Source: Bagarius yarrelli (taxonomy: Eukaryota > Chordata > Actinopteri > Siluriformes > Sisoridae). From it: 64,000 nucleotides of DNA. Where the stretch lies: contig VCAZ01000095.1 of NCBI GenBank assembly GCA_005784505.1, positions 474,001 through 538,000 of the forward strand, written 5' to 3'. This document shows positions 55,395-64,000 of this stretch, piece after piece. Position numbers and translations under genes: made by a program. The notes below the pieces were generated by a model. The model made no database searches. It saw nothing but the letters and a program-made list of their open reading frames with translations, and was not told the origin of the DNA. How positions within the stretch are numbered: position 1 is the first letter of the stretch; the number at the start of each line of letters is the position of its first letter.

Positions 55395-55930
55395 GTCTCA
55401 AGGTTTTTTTTTTACTTTAATCTTGTAATTTTTGCTTTATTCTTAAAGTATTTTTAATTTGTAAAAATTTCAATTTTAGCCAAAAAGTATTTTGACTATA
55501 TTGTCGTAATTTCACCTTTAAACGGAAATTATTTCAACTTTATTGTCATAATTTCCACTTTATTCCTAAAGTTTTTTTTACTTTAATCTTGTAATTTCTA
55601 CCTTATTCCTCAAAATATTTCTAGAACTACTTTTAGCCTACTTTATTCTGGTAATTTCAATTTTTTTTCCAGAATTTTACTTTAACTTTTACTTTACTTT
55701 ATTTTAAAAGTATTTTCACTTTATTCTTGGAGGAAATTTGATTTGAATCTTAAAGTATTTTATCATAATTTCCCTTTAATTACAAATTACAAATTCCTGT
55801 AATTTTATCTAAGTTTTTTATATTTCAATCTAAAATCTAGTAATATCTACTTGTTTTGTCATTATGACAAAATTCTAAAAGTATTCCAACCTTAATTTTT
55901 TTGATTTCTAATTAACCTTATTATCATCAT
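55395..55930. repeat. Degenerate T-rich array
   Basis: Words ACTTTAATCTTGTAATTTTT, ATTCTTAAAGTATTTT and TTTATTGTCATAATTTCC recur at about 35-60 bp spacing, strongly diverged. Confidence 0.6.
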
Positions 55931-56579
55931 TATTATCATTATTTATATAACGTGACACTAAAACCCATTATGCCAGGAGGAGTTTGATGTAGGTGTCCCG
56001 ATCACCTGATTCAACCCTCAGTTAAAAATCCCCACAAACTGGGTACCATTATCAGTTATATTTATATCATTTAGTAGACACTTTTTTTCCAGAGCGTAGA
56101 CTCTAATCATTGAACGGCTCAATACTGGTACATTAGTTCACAATGCACCAATATTGTGTATCATCGCTGTTATACCTCCTTTCGTTTTCAGTTTGCCGTC
56201 ATCTCTTTATTTATTTCTCTTTTTTTCAATTCTGCACTTTGAATGCACTTTCTTCTCCAACACCTGGCAGTTTTCATTTATCCATTTAGTAAAACGCTAA
56301 ATCCTTTTGAAACAGTGATCCATCACAGCTGAGGAATCAGGTCACCTTTTTTTTACCACTTCAATACAAAGAAAATATCGACTTTATACATGAGCATCTT
56401 TTCTTTTTTTTTTGCTGCTTCAAAAATAATATTAATTTGTTCCACCCACACTTTATTTCACCTTGGAAAGATAAACATTTGTAAAATTCTAGTCAGAAGG
56501 TGTTAATTATTTTTCTACATTTACAAGTTTGGCATTTGGCAGTGATCTTATCATTGTACATTTATTGTATATATATCTC
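55931..56579. other. No gene; SINE scraps
   Basis: AT-rich. 56515-56565 holds TCTACATTTACAAGTTTGGC and ATTTGGCAGTGATCTTATC, a minus-strand SINE tail piece directly before the LINE fragment. Confidence 0.45.
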
Positions 56580-56910
56580 CTTCTTTCTTCTTCTCCTTCT
56601 CCTTTCGGCTGTTCCCTTCATCTGTCTCCACCTAACCCTATTCTCTACATCCTCTTCACTCACACACACTAACTTCATGTCCTCATTTATCGCATTCATA
56701 TACCTCCTCTTTGCTCTTCCTCTTTGCCTTCTGCCTGGTAGCTTCATTTCTAACATCAACATCCTTCTACTAAAAATATTCACTATCCCTCCTCTGTACA
56801 TGTCCAAACCAACTAATCTGGCTTCTTTGACTTTTTCTTCAAAACATCTCAGATGAGCCGCCCCCCTAATAAACTCCTAATCCTGTCCAACCTTGTCACT
56901 CTTAAAAAAA
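56580..56910 (-). mobile_element. 5'-truncated LINE, RT C-terminal end, minus strand
   Basis: The minus strand encodes EMKLPGRRQRGRAKRRYMNA, NEDMKLVCVSEEDVENRVRW and RQMKGTAERR, then the AAG-type 3' tail (TTCTTCTTCTCC on the plus strand). Same 3' end as the copies at 2870 and 12245. An 81-codon frame is still open here, so decay is moderate. Confidence 0.87.
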
Positions 56911-57007
56911 ATGAGCCACAGGGGTCACAAGCAGGTGACTTCGTTGCCAGTCCCAAGCCTGGATAAATAGAGAGGGTTATATAAAACATTGCCAAATCTA
57001 ACTCTAT

Positions 57008-57011
<4 letters not shown>

Positions 57012-57070
<59 letters not shown>
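57012..57070. repeat. (TA)n microsatellite
   Basis: About 25 TA units, then TTATATATA. Confidence 0.97.
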
Positions 57071-57071
<1 letters not shown>

Positions 57072-57083
57072 TCATTCATAGAC

Positions 57084-57251
57084 TGGTGTTAACGTGCTGG
57101 ACTGGTGATCGGATGATCATAAGTTCAATTTCTAGTAACACCAAATTGCCATTGTCTGCCTCTTAAGCCCCTAACCCTCTTTGCTCAGCTGTACAAATAA
57201 GATAAATGTAAGTCACTCTGAATAAAGACTTTTGCTAAATGCTATAAATGT
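57084..57251 (+). mobile_element. SINE, head partly lost
   Basis: GGTGTTAACGTGCTGGACTG, AAGTTCAATTTCTAGTAACA, GTACAAATAAGATAAATG and TGAATAAAGACTTTTGCTAA. The A box may be displaced by the TA repeat. Confidence 0.75.
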
Positions 57252-57267
57252 CATTGTTATCTAACTG

Positions 57268-57345
57268 AGAAGTTGAGGGTTAATTGTCTTGTTCCGTTGC
57301 CCATCGGTGGTGCTGGGAATTCTGATCTTCTGACTATCAGACCAA
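57268..57345 (-). mobile_element. SINE fragment, minus strand
   Basis: TTGCCCATCGGTGGTGCTGG and GAATTCTGATCTTCTGACTA follow the reversed body and head; it abuts the plus-strand copy tail to tail. Confidence 0.55.
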
Positions 57346-57394
57346 TTTTCTTATATATTATATATTTTAATAAAGAAATACATCCAACCATCCT

Positions 57395-57505
57395 TTGTCT
57401 CTACCCGCTTATTCCTAATAAGGGTCACAGGGATCTGGTGGAGTCTATCCAAAACTGTCATGGGTAGGGGTACAACCTGGCCATATTACCAGTCCATCAC
57501 AATGA
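57395..57505 (-). repeat. 3' end of the AAAAACATGC-type dispersed repeat, minus strand
   Basis: CTACCCGCTTATTCCTAATA, AGGGTCACAGGGATCTGGTG and GAGTCTATCCAAAACTGTCA. Here TAATAAGGGTC is continuous, unlike the GA-expanded copy at 13330. Confidence 0.75.
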
Positions 57506-57977
57506 GAAAAAACATTATTGTTGATATAATAAAGCTTTCAATTGCACTCGAGCATCTTCAAGTCAATGAACATTTCCTCTTTCTTGGTAAGCGGTAACAT
57601 GAGTTTAACTTATTTTAGTAGCGTTAAATATATCTAAAAATGCTAATAAACATGAAAACTCTGATTTGTCTCAACCTTCATTGTTGGATATAATAAATCC
57701 AACATGTCAGTCTATGTTTTTTTTTAGATCACATCACAGCACACCATTGTTGATTATTTTACTATAATCGCACAGCATCACATTTTATCATGAAGATTTT
57801 TACATCCATAAAGATTTGTGAAAAGTGTTTGGTCCAATCTAAATGCTCTTACATACTAAATTGGCGAATATTCATCGGATTTCTTATTCTAATGCTTTAT
57901 TTATTCATTGATTGTTTTTTTTCATGAAAAAAGTACAAAACCACGACTAGCAATAACTGGTTCATTTTCCCATAATC
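57506..57977. other. AT-rich, no separate gene seen
   Basis: Downstream of lrrtm2; could hold distal 3' UTR sequence. Confidence 0.4.
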
Positions 57978-58271
57978 TTCTTTATTTTTCTTTTTTGCTA
58001 CAGGAATCCGCCTTTATAGTTAAAAAAAGTCGTATATCATACAAGATGATTGTAATTTGATTTAAGATTACTGTTTTTATTAGATAATTTTTATAATATT
58101 TATTTAAAAATACCATCGATATGACATTTATTAAAGTCCAAAGATAGGGGGCGAAAAACATGTATTTCTTTTTTTTTTTTTTTAACAAACTGAAATATGT
58201 ATAAACAAACCATGTATTAGTTAAGATGTTTGACGGATTATCAGTGATTTATCAGTGGAAATAAATAGTGT
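57978..58271 (-). other. Probable lrrtm2 3' UTR start with candidate poly(A) signal
   Basis: Downstream of the lrrtm2 stop codon the minus strand is AT-rich, with a run of A (58169-58184) and an AATAAA hexamer opposite 57981-57986. No other gene begins here, so it most likely belongs to the lrrtm2 3' UTR. The true cleavage site cannot be read from sequence alone, and mammalian LRRTM2 3' UTRs are longer than this. Confidence 0.3.
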
Positions 58272-59891
58272 TTATACTTCACACTCTTTGTAAGACGGTT
58301 GCTGACACTTGCACTGGCCGTAGCCATTTATGATAACGAGTGCGCCATCATTGTGAGTCAGCTCGTACTCGTTATATGGCAGCTGCGTAGCCGGATCCGC
58401 CATGGGTTGTCTTTCTTGGGTCCGGTTCTGTTGCCTGTTCTGAATGGTCAAGCAGTGGTGGGTACGTCGTACAGAGTGCGGGCAGCACTTCCATGAGATG
58501 TACACTATGAAAATGATGAGAAAGAAGAAAAACAAAAGAGCCATAGTACCTACAATTATTGTCTGAGCTAGTGCCTTGTTGTCCATTAAAGTAGAGTCAT
58601 CAGTAACGTCCTCCACCTGGTCGGTTGTGGTAGCAATTGTAGTTGGTGGGGTAGTGGGAGTTATGTCAGAAGTGGAGAAAAAACATCCCAGATTTTCCTC
58701 ATAGAAGTCCTGTGTAGGCGTCTGCATATTCCCAAATAAAGATCTTGTAAACTGTTGTGGTAACGTGGCCTCCATCGTGGTGCTGGTCAGTGCAACAGGT
58801 TCTAAGATGTTTTGACAAAGTTGGAATCCATGAACAGCATCTAGTATTTCCTCGCCCTGTGTGTACTCAGGGCCGTGGCATAAGATGGGCTGCTCCCATC
58901 GACCCTTAAACTTACTAAGCCAACTGGCCATGTTGCAGATTCTGTTGGTGCATTCCCAAAGGTTGCTGGACAAGCCAATGATGTTCAGGGACTTCCACAT
59001 ATCCATGGTTTTGGAATCCAGGCTGGTCAGCTTGTTATTATCCAACAGCAGGACCTTAAGGTTTGGTAAAGTTTGAAACACTTCATGGGTAAGACTACGT
59101 ATCTCATTCCCAGTTAGATCCAGTTTTTCCAAAGTGGTCCACTCCCACTCCATGGTGCTTGACAAATTATTAATCTTGTTCCACTGCAAATAGAGGTACT
59201 GTAGGGTAACAAGTCGTGGAAAGTGCGCCAGATTAATCTTAGTCAAGTGGTTATGTTCCAAATGGAGCTCCTGTAGCTTTATTAACCCAGCAAATCCATT
59301 TCGAGCCAGGCTCCTGAGCCGGTTGTTGCTTAAACCAAGGTATTCCAGACTCCAACAGTCCCAGAATGCCCGTACAGGCATAGTCCTGAGTAAATTAGAT
59401 CTCAGGTGAAGGATCTGAAGTTTGCGAAGTCCATGAAAAAGCTCCGGCTCCAATGCAGTCATCTGGTTGAAGGATAGATCTAAGATCTGGAGGTTGATGA
59501 GGTGGATGAAGGTTGTATTGGCCAACTTTGTAATGCGATTAGAGCTTAGGTTCAAGTCCTTGAGCTTGTAGAGCCCCTGGAAGGCATCTTCATGCACAGT
59601 GTGTATTTGGTTGTGGTCCAAGTGGAGCCAAGTCAGCTGGTTGAAGCCAAAAAATTGGTCAAGGCTCAGCTCGGTGAAGCTGTTGTGCCGGAGTGAAAGT
59701 CCCAGGGCTCCTCTGTCCACGCCGTCTGGGGGCACCAGGAGTCCCTGCGTGTCGCAGTAAAACTGCAGGTCCTCGCAGCGGCATTTTGGAGGGCAAGCTG
59801 TGCATGACGCAGGAGGGAGGCACAGTAGCATGCTGATCATACAAAGTGCTGCTGGTGCTTGTCCCACCAATGGCCACCTTCGAATGAAAAC
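58272..59891 (-). CDS. lrrtm2: Leucine-rich repeat transmembrane neuronal protein 2, main coding exon
   Basis: LRRTM2 is a postsynaptic adhesion protein of excitatory synapses that binds presynaptic neurexins (family knowledge). Numbering here sets the C-terminal V as residue 571, counting from an in-frame Met codon at 59987 that I do not claim as the start. Visible in order: hydrophobic leader (about 41-63), LRRNT cysteines (CPPKCRC, 65-71), ten LRRs spaced 24 residues (LxxLxLxxN, about 95-320), LRRCT (NLWEC at 342-346; C351, C370, C391), a Ser/Thr-rich linker with an acidic stretch (about 395-475), one TM helix (about 476-497) and a 74-residue cytoplasmic tail ending YKECEV before TAA. Sequons occur at N146, N157 and N274. 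LTGNEI, VHGFQLC and NGYGQCKCQQ point to LRRTM2 rather than LRRTM1, 3 or 4. The LRR frame is open throughout. The 5' boundary is the CAG acceptor giving the best family match, but it is one base out of frame with the candidate exon 1; acceptors at 59917 or 59932 would keep frame. Confidence 0.93.
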   Translation of the reverse strand, partial: VFIRRWPLVGQAPAALCMISMLLCLPPASCTACPPKCRCEDLQFYCDTQGLLVPPDGVDRGALGLSLRHNSFTELSLDQFFGFNQLTWLHLDHNQIHTVHEDAFQGLYKLKDLNLSSNRITKLANTTFIHLINLQILDLSFNQMTALEPELFHGLRKLQILHLRSNLLRTMPVRAFWDCWSLEYLGLSNNRLRSLARNGFAGLIKLQELHLEHNHLTKINLAHFPRLVTLQYLYLQWNKINNLSSTMEWEWTTLEKLDLTGNEIRSLTHEVFQTLPNLKVLLLDNNKLTSLDSKTMDMWKSLNIIGLSSNLWECTNRICNMASWLSKFKGRWEQPILCHGPEYTQGEEILDAVHGFQLCQNILEPVALTSTTMEATLPQQFTRSLFGNMQTPTQDFYEENLGCFFSTSDITPTTPPTTIATTTDQVEDVTDDSTLMDNKALAQTIIVGTMALLFFFFLIIFIVYISWKCCPHSVRRTHHCLTIQNRQQNRTQERQPMADPATQLPYNEYELTHNDGALVIINGYGQCKCQQPSYKECEV

Positions 59892-60280
59892 CTGAATGGG
59901 TATAAAGATAAGCACATCTAATCTCAGCATAACTGCGTGTGTTTGTGTGCGTGTGTGTGTGTGTGTCCCAAGTTTTAGATTTAGCAAATATTACTGTTGT
60001 TGCTGAATTTGAGTGTCGGAAATTTTTCTTGAAGCTGGTTTCCCATTTCAAATCATATTAAACTCTGTAATTAGGCCAGACGCTTAAATGCATGCATTAT
60101 TCATTCAGCTGATTCAGATCCTAAATCTGTTGCTCATCTCCATTTGTAATTTTGGAATAGATTCCGTTTCTATAATGACTTTATCGGTACCCCTTTTCCC
60201 TGTGTTAAGTTTAAATGCTTCAAAATAGGAAAATGGTGAAAGATAGATAATATTTGAAGCTCATCCAGTCTTCTTCATCA

Positions 60281-60324
<44 letters not shown>

Positions 60325-60387
60325 TTTTGAAATCACTATCCATTTCCCATTCAGGTCCATGCTGCGTAAAGCCAAAAGCGAACTTAC
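59892..60387 (-). other. Candidate lrrtm2 intron 1
   Basis: This runs from a GTAAGT donor at 60387 to a CAG acceptor at 59892 on the minus strand, about 496 bp. It contains a GA tract (60282-60320, TC on the plus strand) and a CA tract (about 59950-59966, GT on the plus strand) close to the acceptor. Two further AG sites at 59918 and 59933 would give shorter introns that keep the reading frame with ATGG. The pyrimidine tract is weak for all three, so the acceptor choice is unsettled. Confidence 0.5.
60282..60320. repeat. (CT)n microsatellite in candidate lrrtm2 intron 1
   Basis: Nineteen CT units, 68 bp inside the candidate intron from the exon 1 donor. Confidence 0.97.
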
Positions 60388-60391
60388 CCAT
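60388..60391 (-). CDS. lrrtm2: Candidate lrrtm2 exon 1 coding part (ATG plus G)
   Basis: On the minus strand the sequence reads AGAATGG followed directly by GTAAGT. The ATG (60391-60389) has A at -3 and G at +4, and the donor is near consensus. From memory, LRRTM2, 3 and 4 proteins start Met-Gly, which fits a first exon contributing just ATGG. Joined to the acceptor at 59891 it gives MGFHSK, very like the MGLHFK start of mammalian LRRTM2, but the frame then departs from the LRR frame. The 5' UTR would lie at higher coordinates. Transcript data would be needed to confirm it. Confidence 0.55.
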
Positions 60392-60760
60392 TCTTTTTTG
60401 AACATCAGTGACTGCATTCAAATGTATTTTTCTGCAGACTTCTGAAAAAGCCAGACGAAGGACAAATCCAAGGGGAAAAAAGCCAAGAGTGTAAACGCAA
60501 GAACAAGAAAAGAAACACCAATCCTCCTAAAATGAAACAGTTGCAGAAATTCCATGGTGTATGTTAGGGTTCGTCCACAGCTGTGCGTCAAAAGATAGCA
60601 AGCTGCAGAGAGCAAAGTGGTGTCGATCATCCGTACCATTTATCCCTCTCTCGCTTGCTTGTTCTGGCTTGCACTCGTTCTGTCTCTCTCCACTCCCTTT
60701 CTCACTCGCTTACTGCCTCGCACTTGCACCTCGTTTTTTCTTTCATTTGATGCATCATCA
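60392..60760 (-). promoter_or_regulatory. Probable lrrtm2 5' UTR and promoter region
   Basis: Upstream of the candidate ATGG exon on the minus strand. Sequence is non-repetitive and less AT-rich than most of the window, with GAGA-type words (AGAGAGACAGAACGAGTGCA) near 60671-60690. No TATA box that I trust; placement is by position only. Confidence 0.35.
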
Positions 60761-60868
60761 GAATATCGTTTTAGCTCATGTGAAAAATCACAGTTCAAAC
60801 AAAGACGTTTCTTTCCCTATCTAGGCAGCTGGTCAGTCATTAGAGATGCGTTTCTGTGTGTGCATTTC

Positions 60869-60873
<5 letters not shown>

Positions 60874-60899
<26 letters not shown>
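60874..60899. repeat. (TG)n microsatellite
   Basis: Thirteen GT/TG units upstream of lrrtm2. Confidence 0.95.
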
Positions 60900-61144
60900 C
60901 GCAACGCTGCCGTCCTGTGGAATTCATTTACATTCGGATTGGGGATTCAGATTAATAGCAATTGGATAGATTGTAGACTATAATATCAAATCCAAAGATT
61001 AATTTATAAATAAATATAAATATAGTAAAAATACAAAGATTTTCCTTATTTAAAATTTAAAAAATGTTTGCAGATGGTAGCCTTGCTGCCTCACAGTTCC
61101 CAGGTTCCTGGATTGATTTTGGATAAATTAATGAATTAAGGAAA
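60900..61144. other. No gene seen
   Basis: AT-rich, non-repetitive. Confidence 0.5.
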
Positions 61145-61318
61145 GTTAAAGCTCAGCAGTAAAGTGTTGCTTGCTGATCAGAAGAACATGAGTTCGATTT
61201 CCTGTACCACCGAGCTGCCACTGCTCGGCCCCTAAGCAAGGCCCTTAACTGCTTAAAAATAACATGAACATATGTCTTTCTTGAATTAGGGCATCTGCCC
61301 CAATGCAGTAAATGTAAG
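61145..61318 (+). mobile_element. tRNA-derived SINE
   Basis: AGTTAAAGCTCAGCAGTAAA, GAGTTCGATTTCCTGTACCA, CTGCTCGGCCCCTAAGCAAG and GGCATCTGCCCCAATGCAGT. The tail is moderately diverged. Confidence 0.8.
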
Positions 61319-61384
61319 TTTAAATCTACTCTTTTTTCAGTGTTCCTCCAATTGCTGTGTAAAAGATTCGTTGTTAGGGACAGG

Positions 61385-61472
61385 CATTCCATCCATGATT
61401 TATTCCCGCCTCACAATTAGAGCTCTTGGGATATGCTCCAGATCCCCAGCAGAATACATCCCTAACTGAAGA
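61385..61472 (+). repeat. 3' tail of the AAAAACATGC-type dispersed repeat
   Basis: TCTTGGGATATGCTCCAGAT, CCCCAGCAGAATACATCC and GAAGATAAATAAAG. Confidence 0.5.
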
Positions 61473-61559
61473 TAAATAAAGAAAAAACAAAAGTATTTTA
61501 ACACTTGTCCACATATCTGGGTTTCTGTTGGGCATCATATTCCATCATATTACTTCTCC

Positions 61560-61940
61560 CTCTTCCTACTATAAACACCTCCAGACCTCTGTACATGTTT
61601 TTCACTAGATTGTGTCGCATGACTGTTGGGATTTGATCATTTAGACACAACAGTATTAGGAAGATCCGACTAATGTTGAGGCGAGGAGGTCTGGGGTTCA
61701 GTCGGTGTTCCAGTTCGTCCTCAAAGGTAGGGTTCAGTTAGTACTATGGGCAAGACACTTGAGTTTCTCTAACCAGTCTCTTTGGGGACACTAGCAGCTT
61801 AAATGTTGGGCCCTTGAGCAAGGTCCTTAATCCTGTCTGCTCCTCTTAGATCCAGTGAAGGAATATTGTAATGCTACAACATACAAAGACAATCTATAAA
61901 TCTGTGGCAACATTTTGGGGAAGATACAATTGTGGGTGCC
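61560..61940 (+). mobile_element. Tc1-like nonautonomous element, decayed
   Basis: GGGATTTGATCATTTAGACA, CGAGGAGGTCTGGGGTTCAG, TCGGTGTTCCAGTTCGTCC, AGACACTTGAGTTTCTCT, then AATGCTACAACATACAAAGA and TGTGGCAACATTTTGGGGAA follow a common fish element. Between them (61800-61845) GGGCCCTTGAGCAAGGTCC is SINE-like and may be a small insertion. Confidence 0.7.
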
Positions 61941-62392
61941 ACCATAGAGTGTATATAGTAACTAGGTATGGCCAGAGAACCTTATGAAAGAATTAGATAG
62001 AGCTGCCGGATCAGTATAAAAATATAATAGAATATTTGACATGCAATAATTCAGCAGTAAATGATAGACAGGCTGAAAAACACTTGGACCAAGGACTCAC
62101 CCCAGAGGAACTCATGTATTGTGGATTGTCCAGAGATGAGTCCTTGGTCCACTTTTCTTAACTTTTTATTGTACATCAAGTTAAAACGACAGACTAATAC
62201 AGTACTCCTCCTGACCAGCAGAGGTCAGAGGCAGTTCAAAATGTTTGTTGTATCCGTGTGTGGTATCTTATGTAATCTTGTGCTTTATTGATTTTTTTAA
62301 CAGCTGCAACAATTAAATCATAACTTTCATTAATCAATATTAATTTAAAAATACTTGGCTTAAAGCACATAAATAGTATCAATGCATTTCTT

Positions 62393-62427
<35 letters not shown>

Positions 62428-63024
62428 TTATTGTTGCCATGACAATGCAGAAGACCAGATGGACTTTAATCACAGGACTACATGGTCACTGAATCACATG
62501 GCTGATGTGTGTGTATCTAACTGATTATATTTATAAATATATACTTTTAAAACTAAATTAGATACCTCGATCTGCAGACATCTCAACTTTCCTGTCTCTA
62601 AAAGTATTCGTGTCTGTTATTGTGAGCTGTAGAAAATATTAACGAATAAATGCCTGGCATTTAAACCAGAAATGGTTGAACGCGCTGCTTGTTTTAGCCG
62701 TTAGTAATTAGCAGTGGGACAGGCTTCAGATGTGTTTTCTGTGTTCCGCCTAACCGAGCAAACTGTTTAGCTACATATGAATTCGTACATGTGCTATGCA
62801 GTTGTATTCTTGGCTGTTAAAACGAGTTGAGCTCGTGATATAGCGTTAGTGGAGGACACTCGTTAGGACAGAAAACCACAACACTCCTACTTTTTAAAAA
62901 ACCTGCTCCAAAACCACGACGCTCTACTTCTCACTCCGCTTTCACTCCATTTCTCTCACATACAATTTCTCCGAATACCTAAACTACATCTTGATTATAT
63001 ATACATGACATATCCCAGAATCTA
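61941..63024. other. No gene; hairpin and TG run
   Basis: A perfect 15-bp inverted repeat TGGACCAAGGACTCA (62085-62099) pairs with 62137-62151. A TG run lies at 62396-62426. 62640-62900 is unique. No coding signs. Confidence 0.5.
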
Positions 63025-63190
63025 GCATGGTGGCTTAGTGGTCCAAAATCATGTATGTTAGATTGATTGGTGATTCTAAATTGCCCATAGAAGTGAGTGT
63101 GAGTGTGTGTGTGGCCCTGTGATAGACTGGCGACCTGTCTAGGGTTTACCCCTCCTGCCGTTCACCCTTTCTGAGTATATCTGATTAAAG
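63025..63190 (+). repeat. AAAAACATGC-type dispersed repeat, internally deleted
   Basis: The head TAGCATGGTGGCTTAGTGGT jumps directly to CCAAAATCATGTATGTTAGA, losing the B-box region and about 100 bp, then GATTCTAAATTGCCCATAG and TGGCGACCTGTCTAGGG follow. Confidence 0.8.
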
Positions 63191-63470
63191 GCACATTATC
63201 AGCTAGTGCTGATAGCAACGCTAATTTCTCTCCACTTGTTTTTCTTTTTATATCCATCCCGAGGCATCCAGAGATTGTGCCAGCACTGGTAGACCTTCAA
63301 TGAGAACCTTCAGACCTTCAGTGAAAAGATGCCAATCCTATAGTGACTTTGAGGATGTCAGCAGAATGTAAACTCCCACCGACTGTATATAATTATAGAA
63401 AGGACGCTGTTCATAATCACACTATCCTTTGTTTAAAATAAAATTATTCATAAAACACTCTTTGGTAAAA
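63191..63470. other. No gene seen
   Basis: Non-repetitive, with AGACCTTCA and GAGAACCTTCAGACCTTCAG local duplications at 63290-63320. Confidence 0.45.
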
Positions 63471-63471
63471 A

Positions 63472-63715
63472 GTCACCCAAATGAGGATAAATTTCCCTGC
63501 TTCTCCAGAGGTTTCTTCCTCGTACTATCTAAGGGAGTTGCCACAGTCGCCCCAGGTTTGCTCACTAGGGTGGTTTTAGATAATATGTATGATATGTATT
63601 TTTTTTCTAACATTAATCATGGAATTGTGTGTTGTTACTCAGGTTCTGTAAAGCAGCTTTGAGACAATGTACATTGTTAAAAGCGCTGACTAAATAAAAC
63701 TGCATTGAATTAAAT
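63472..63715 (+). mobile_element. Retroposon, plus strand, with GAATT-type tail
   Basis: ACCCAAATGAGGATAAATTT, CCAGAGGTTTCTTCCTCGTA, CCACAGTCGCCCCAGGTTTG, GTAAAGCAGCTTTGAGACAA, TGTACATTGTTAAAAGCGCT and TGCATTGAATTAAATAAA. Confidence 0.82.
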
Positions 63716-64000
63716 AAAAACAGAAAAGAACTTGATTATTTTTTGCCAACAGTTTTTGGGTTTTGGCTGACAAACCAGTATTGATCTACATGATTTATTA
63801 TGGTTATATAGCAACAGTTATTCCTGAAGTTTACAGCCCACTGTGTTGTTTTGAGATCGTTTATTGGCTCCATTTTTCATGTTTCGCTGCTTCTGACTTA
63901 AGGAAATGACCTGTAGTGGTTTTACCTGTTCAGCATGTGGCATTAGACCTTAAACTAAAGTGGATTAAAAGTGACAGTGTTCCAGACCACTGGGCTGTGT
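63716..64000. other. No gene seen
   Basis: Non-repetitive to the window end. Confidence 0.45.

Noticed and set aside
58299..59076. Plus-strand open frames across the lrrtm2 exon
   Set aside because: Antisense shadows of the LRR coding sequence.
59659..60051. 130-codon frame overlapping the lrrtm2 5' end
   Set aside because: It is the other frame around the exon boundary. Its only interest is the GFHSK segment discussed as the frame problem; the rest is not conserved-looking.
1..64000. Alpha-catenin exons on the plus strand
   Set aside because: I looked for recognisable peptides of alpha-E-catenin among the open frames and found none. Short exons could still have been missed, so nothing was annotated.

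Overview
This 64 kb window reads as a repeat-rich, gene-poor stretch of a teleost fish genome. The tRNA-derived SINEs, Tc1/mariner and hAT debris, LINE 3' ends and very abundant micro- and minisatellites are of the kinds common in ostariophysan fish; a catfish-like host is my best guess, but it is an inference from repeat character only. I see no bacterial, viral or organellar sequence.

One protein-coding gene is clear: lrrtm2, on the minus strand at about 58.27-60.39 kb. Its main coding exon (58272-59891) carries an LRR ectodomain, one transmembrane helix and a short cytoplasmic tail ending in ECEV. A candidate first exon, contributing only ATG plus one G, ends at 60388 at a good splice donor. 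The splice acceptor that best matches the family is one base out of frame with the LRR reading frame. This is either an indel in this sequence or a sign that another acceptor or start is used.

In vertebrates LRRTM2 lies inside a large intron of CTNNA1 (alpha-E-catenin) on the opposite strand. The absence of any other gene here is compatible with much of the window being ctnna1 intron. I could not recognise a ctnna1 exon, so this remains an inference.

Layout. 0-8 kb: SINE, retroposon and LINE fragments and a GC-rich foldback element (7.27-7.57 kb). 8-15 kb: three GA-rich tracts and more SINEs. 15-20 kb: a second SINE family and a three-layer nest (SINE, Tc1, retroposon) at 18.1-19.55 kb. 20-27 kb: SINEs and a diverged 244-bp tandem duplication. 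28-33 kb: degenerate CCTAA-rich arrays and a 38-bp minisatellite. 34-37 kb: two nearly identical dispersed-repeat copies 1.8 kb apart. 40-48 kb: GATA and TTGA repeats and three arrays built from TGAGTCA-containing units. 48-54 kb: SINEs, purine tracts and a 23-bp minisatellite of about 1.15 kb. 54.8-55.0 kb: a hAT-type MITE with terminal repeats and a likely target duplication. 56-58 kb: LINE and SINE remnants. 58.3-60.4 kb: lrrtm2. 60.4-64 kb: SINE, Tc1-like and retroposon remnants.

I found no convincing new biological system. The most useful observations are the lrrtm2 5' frame problem, the datable nested insertion, and the TGAGTCA arrays.
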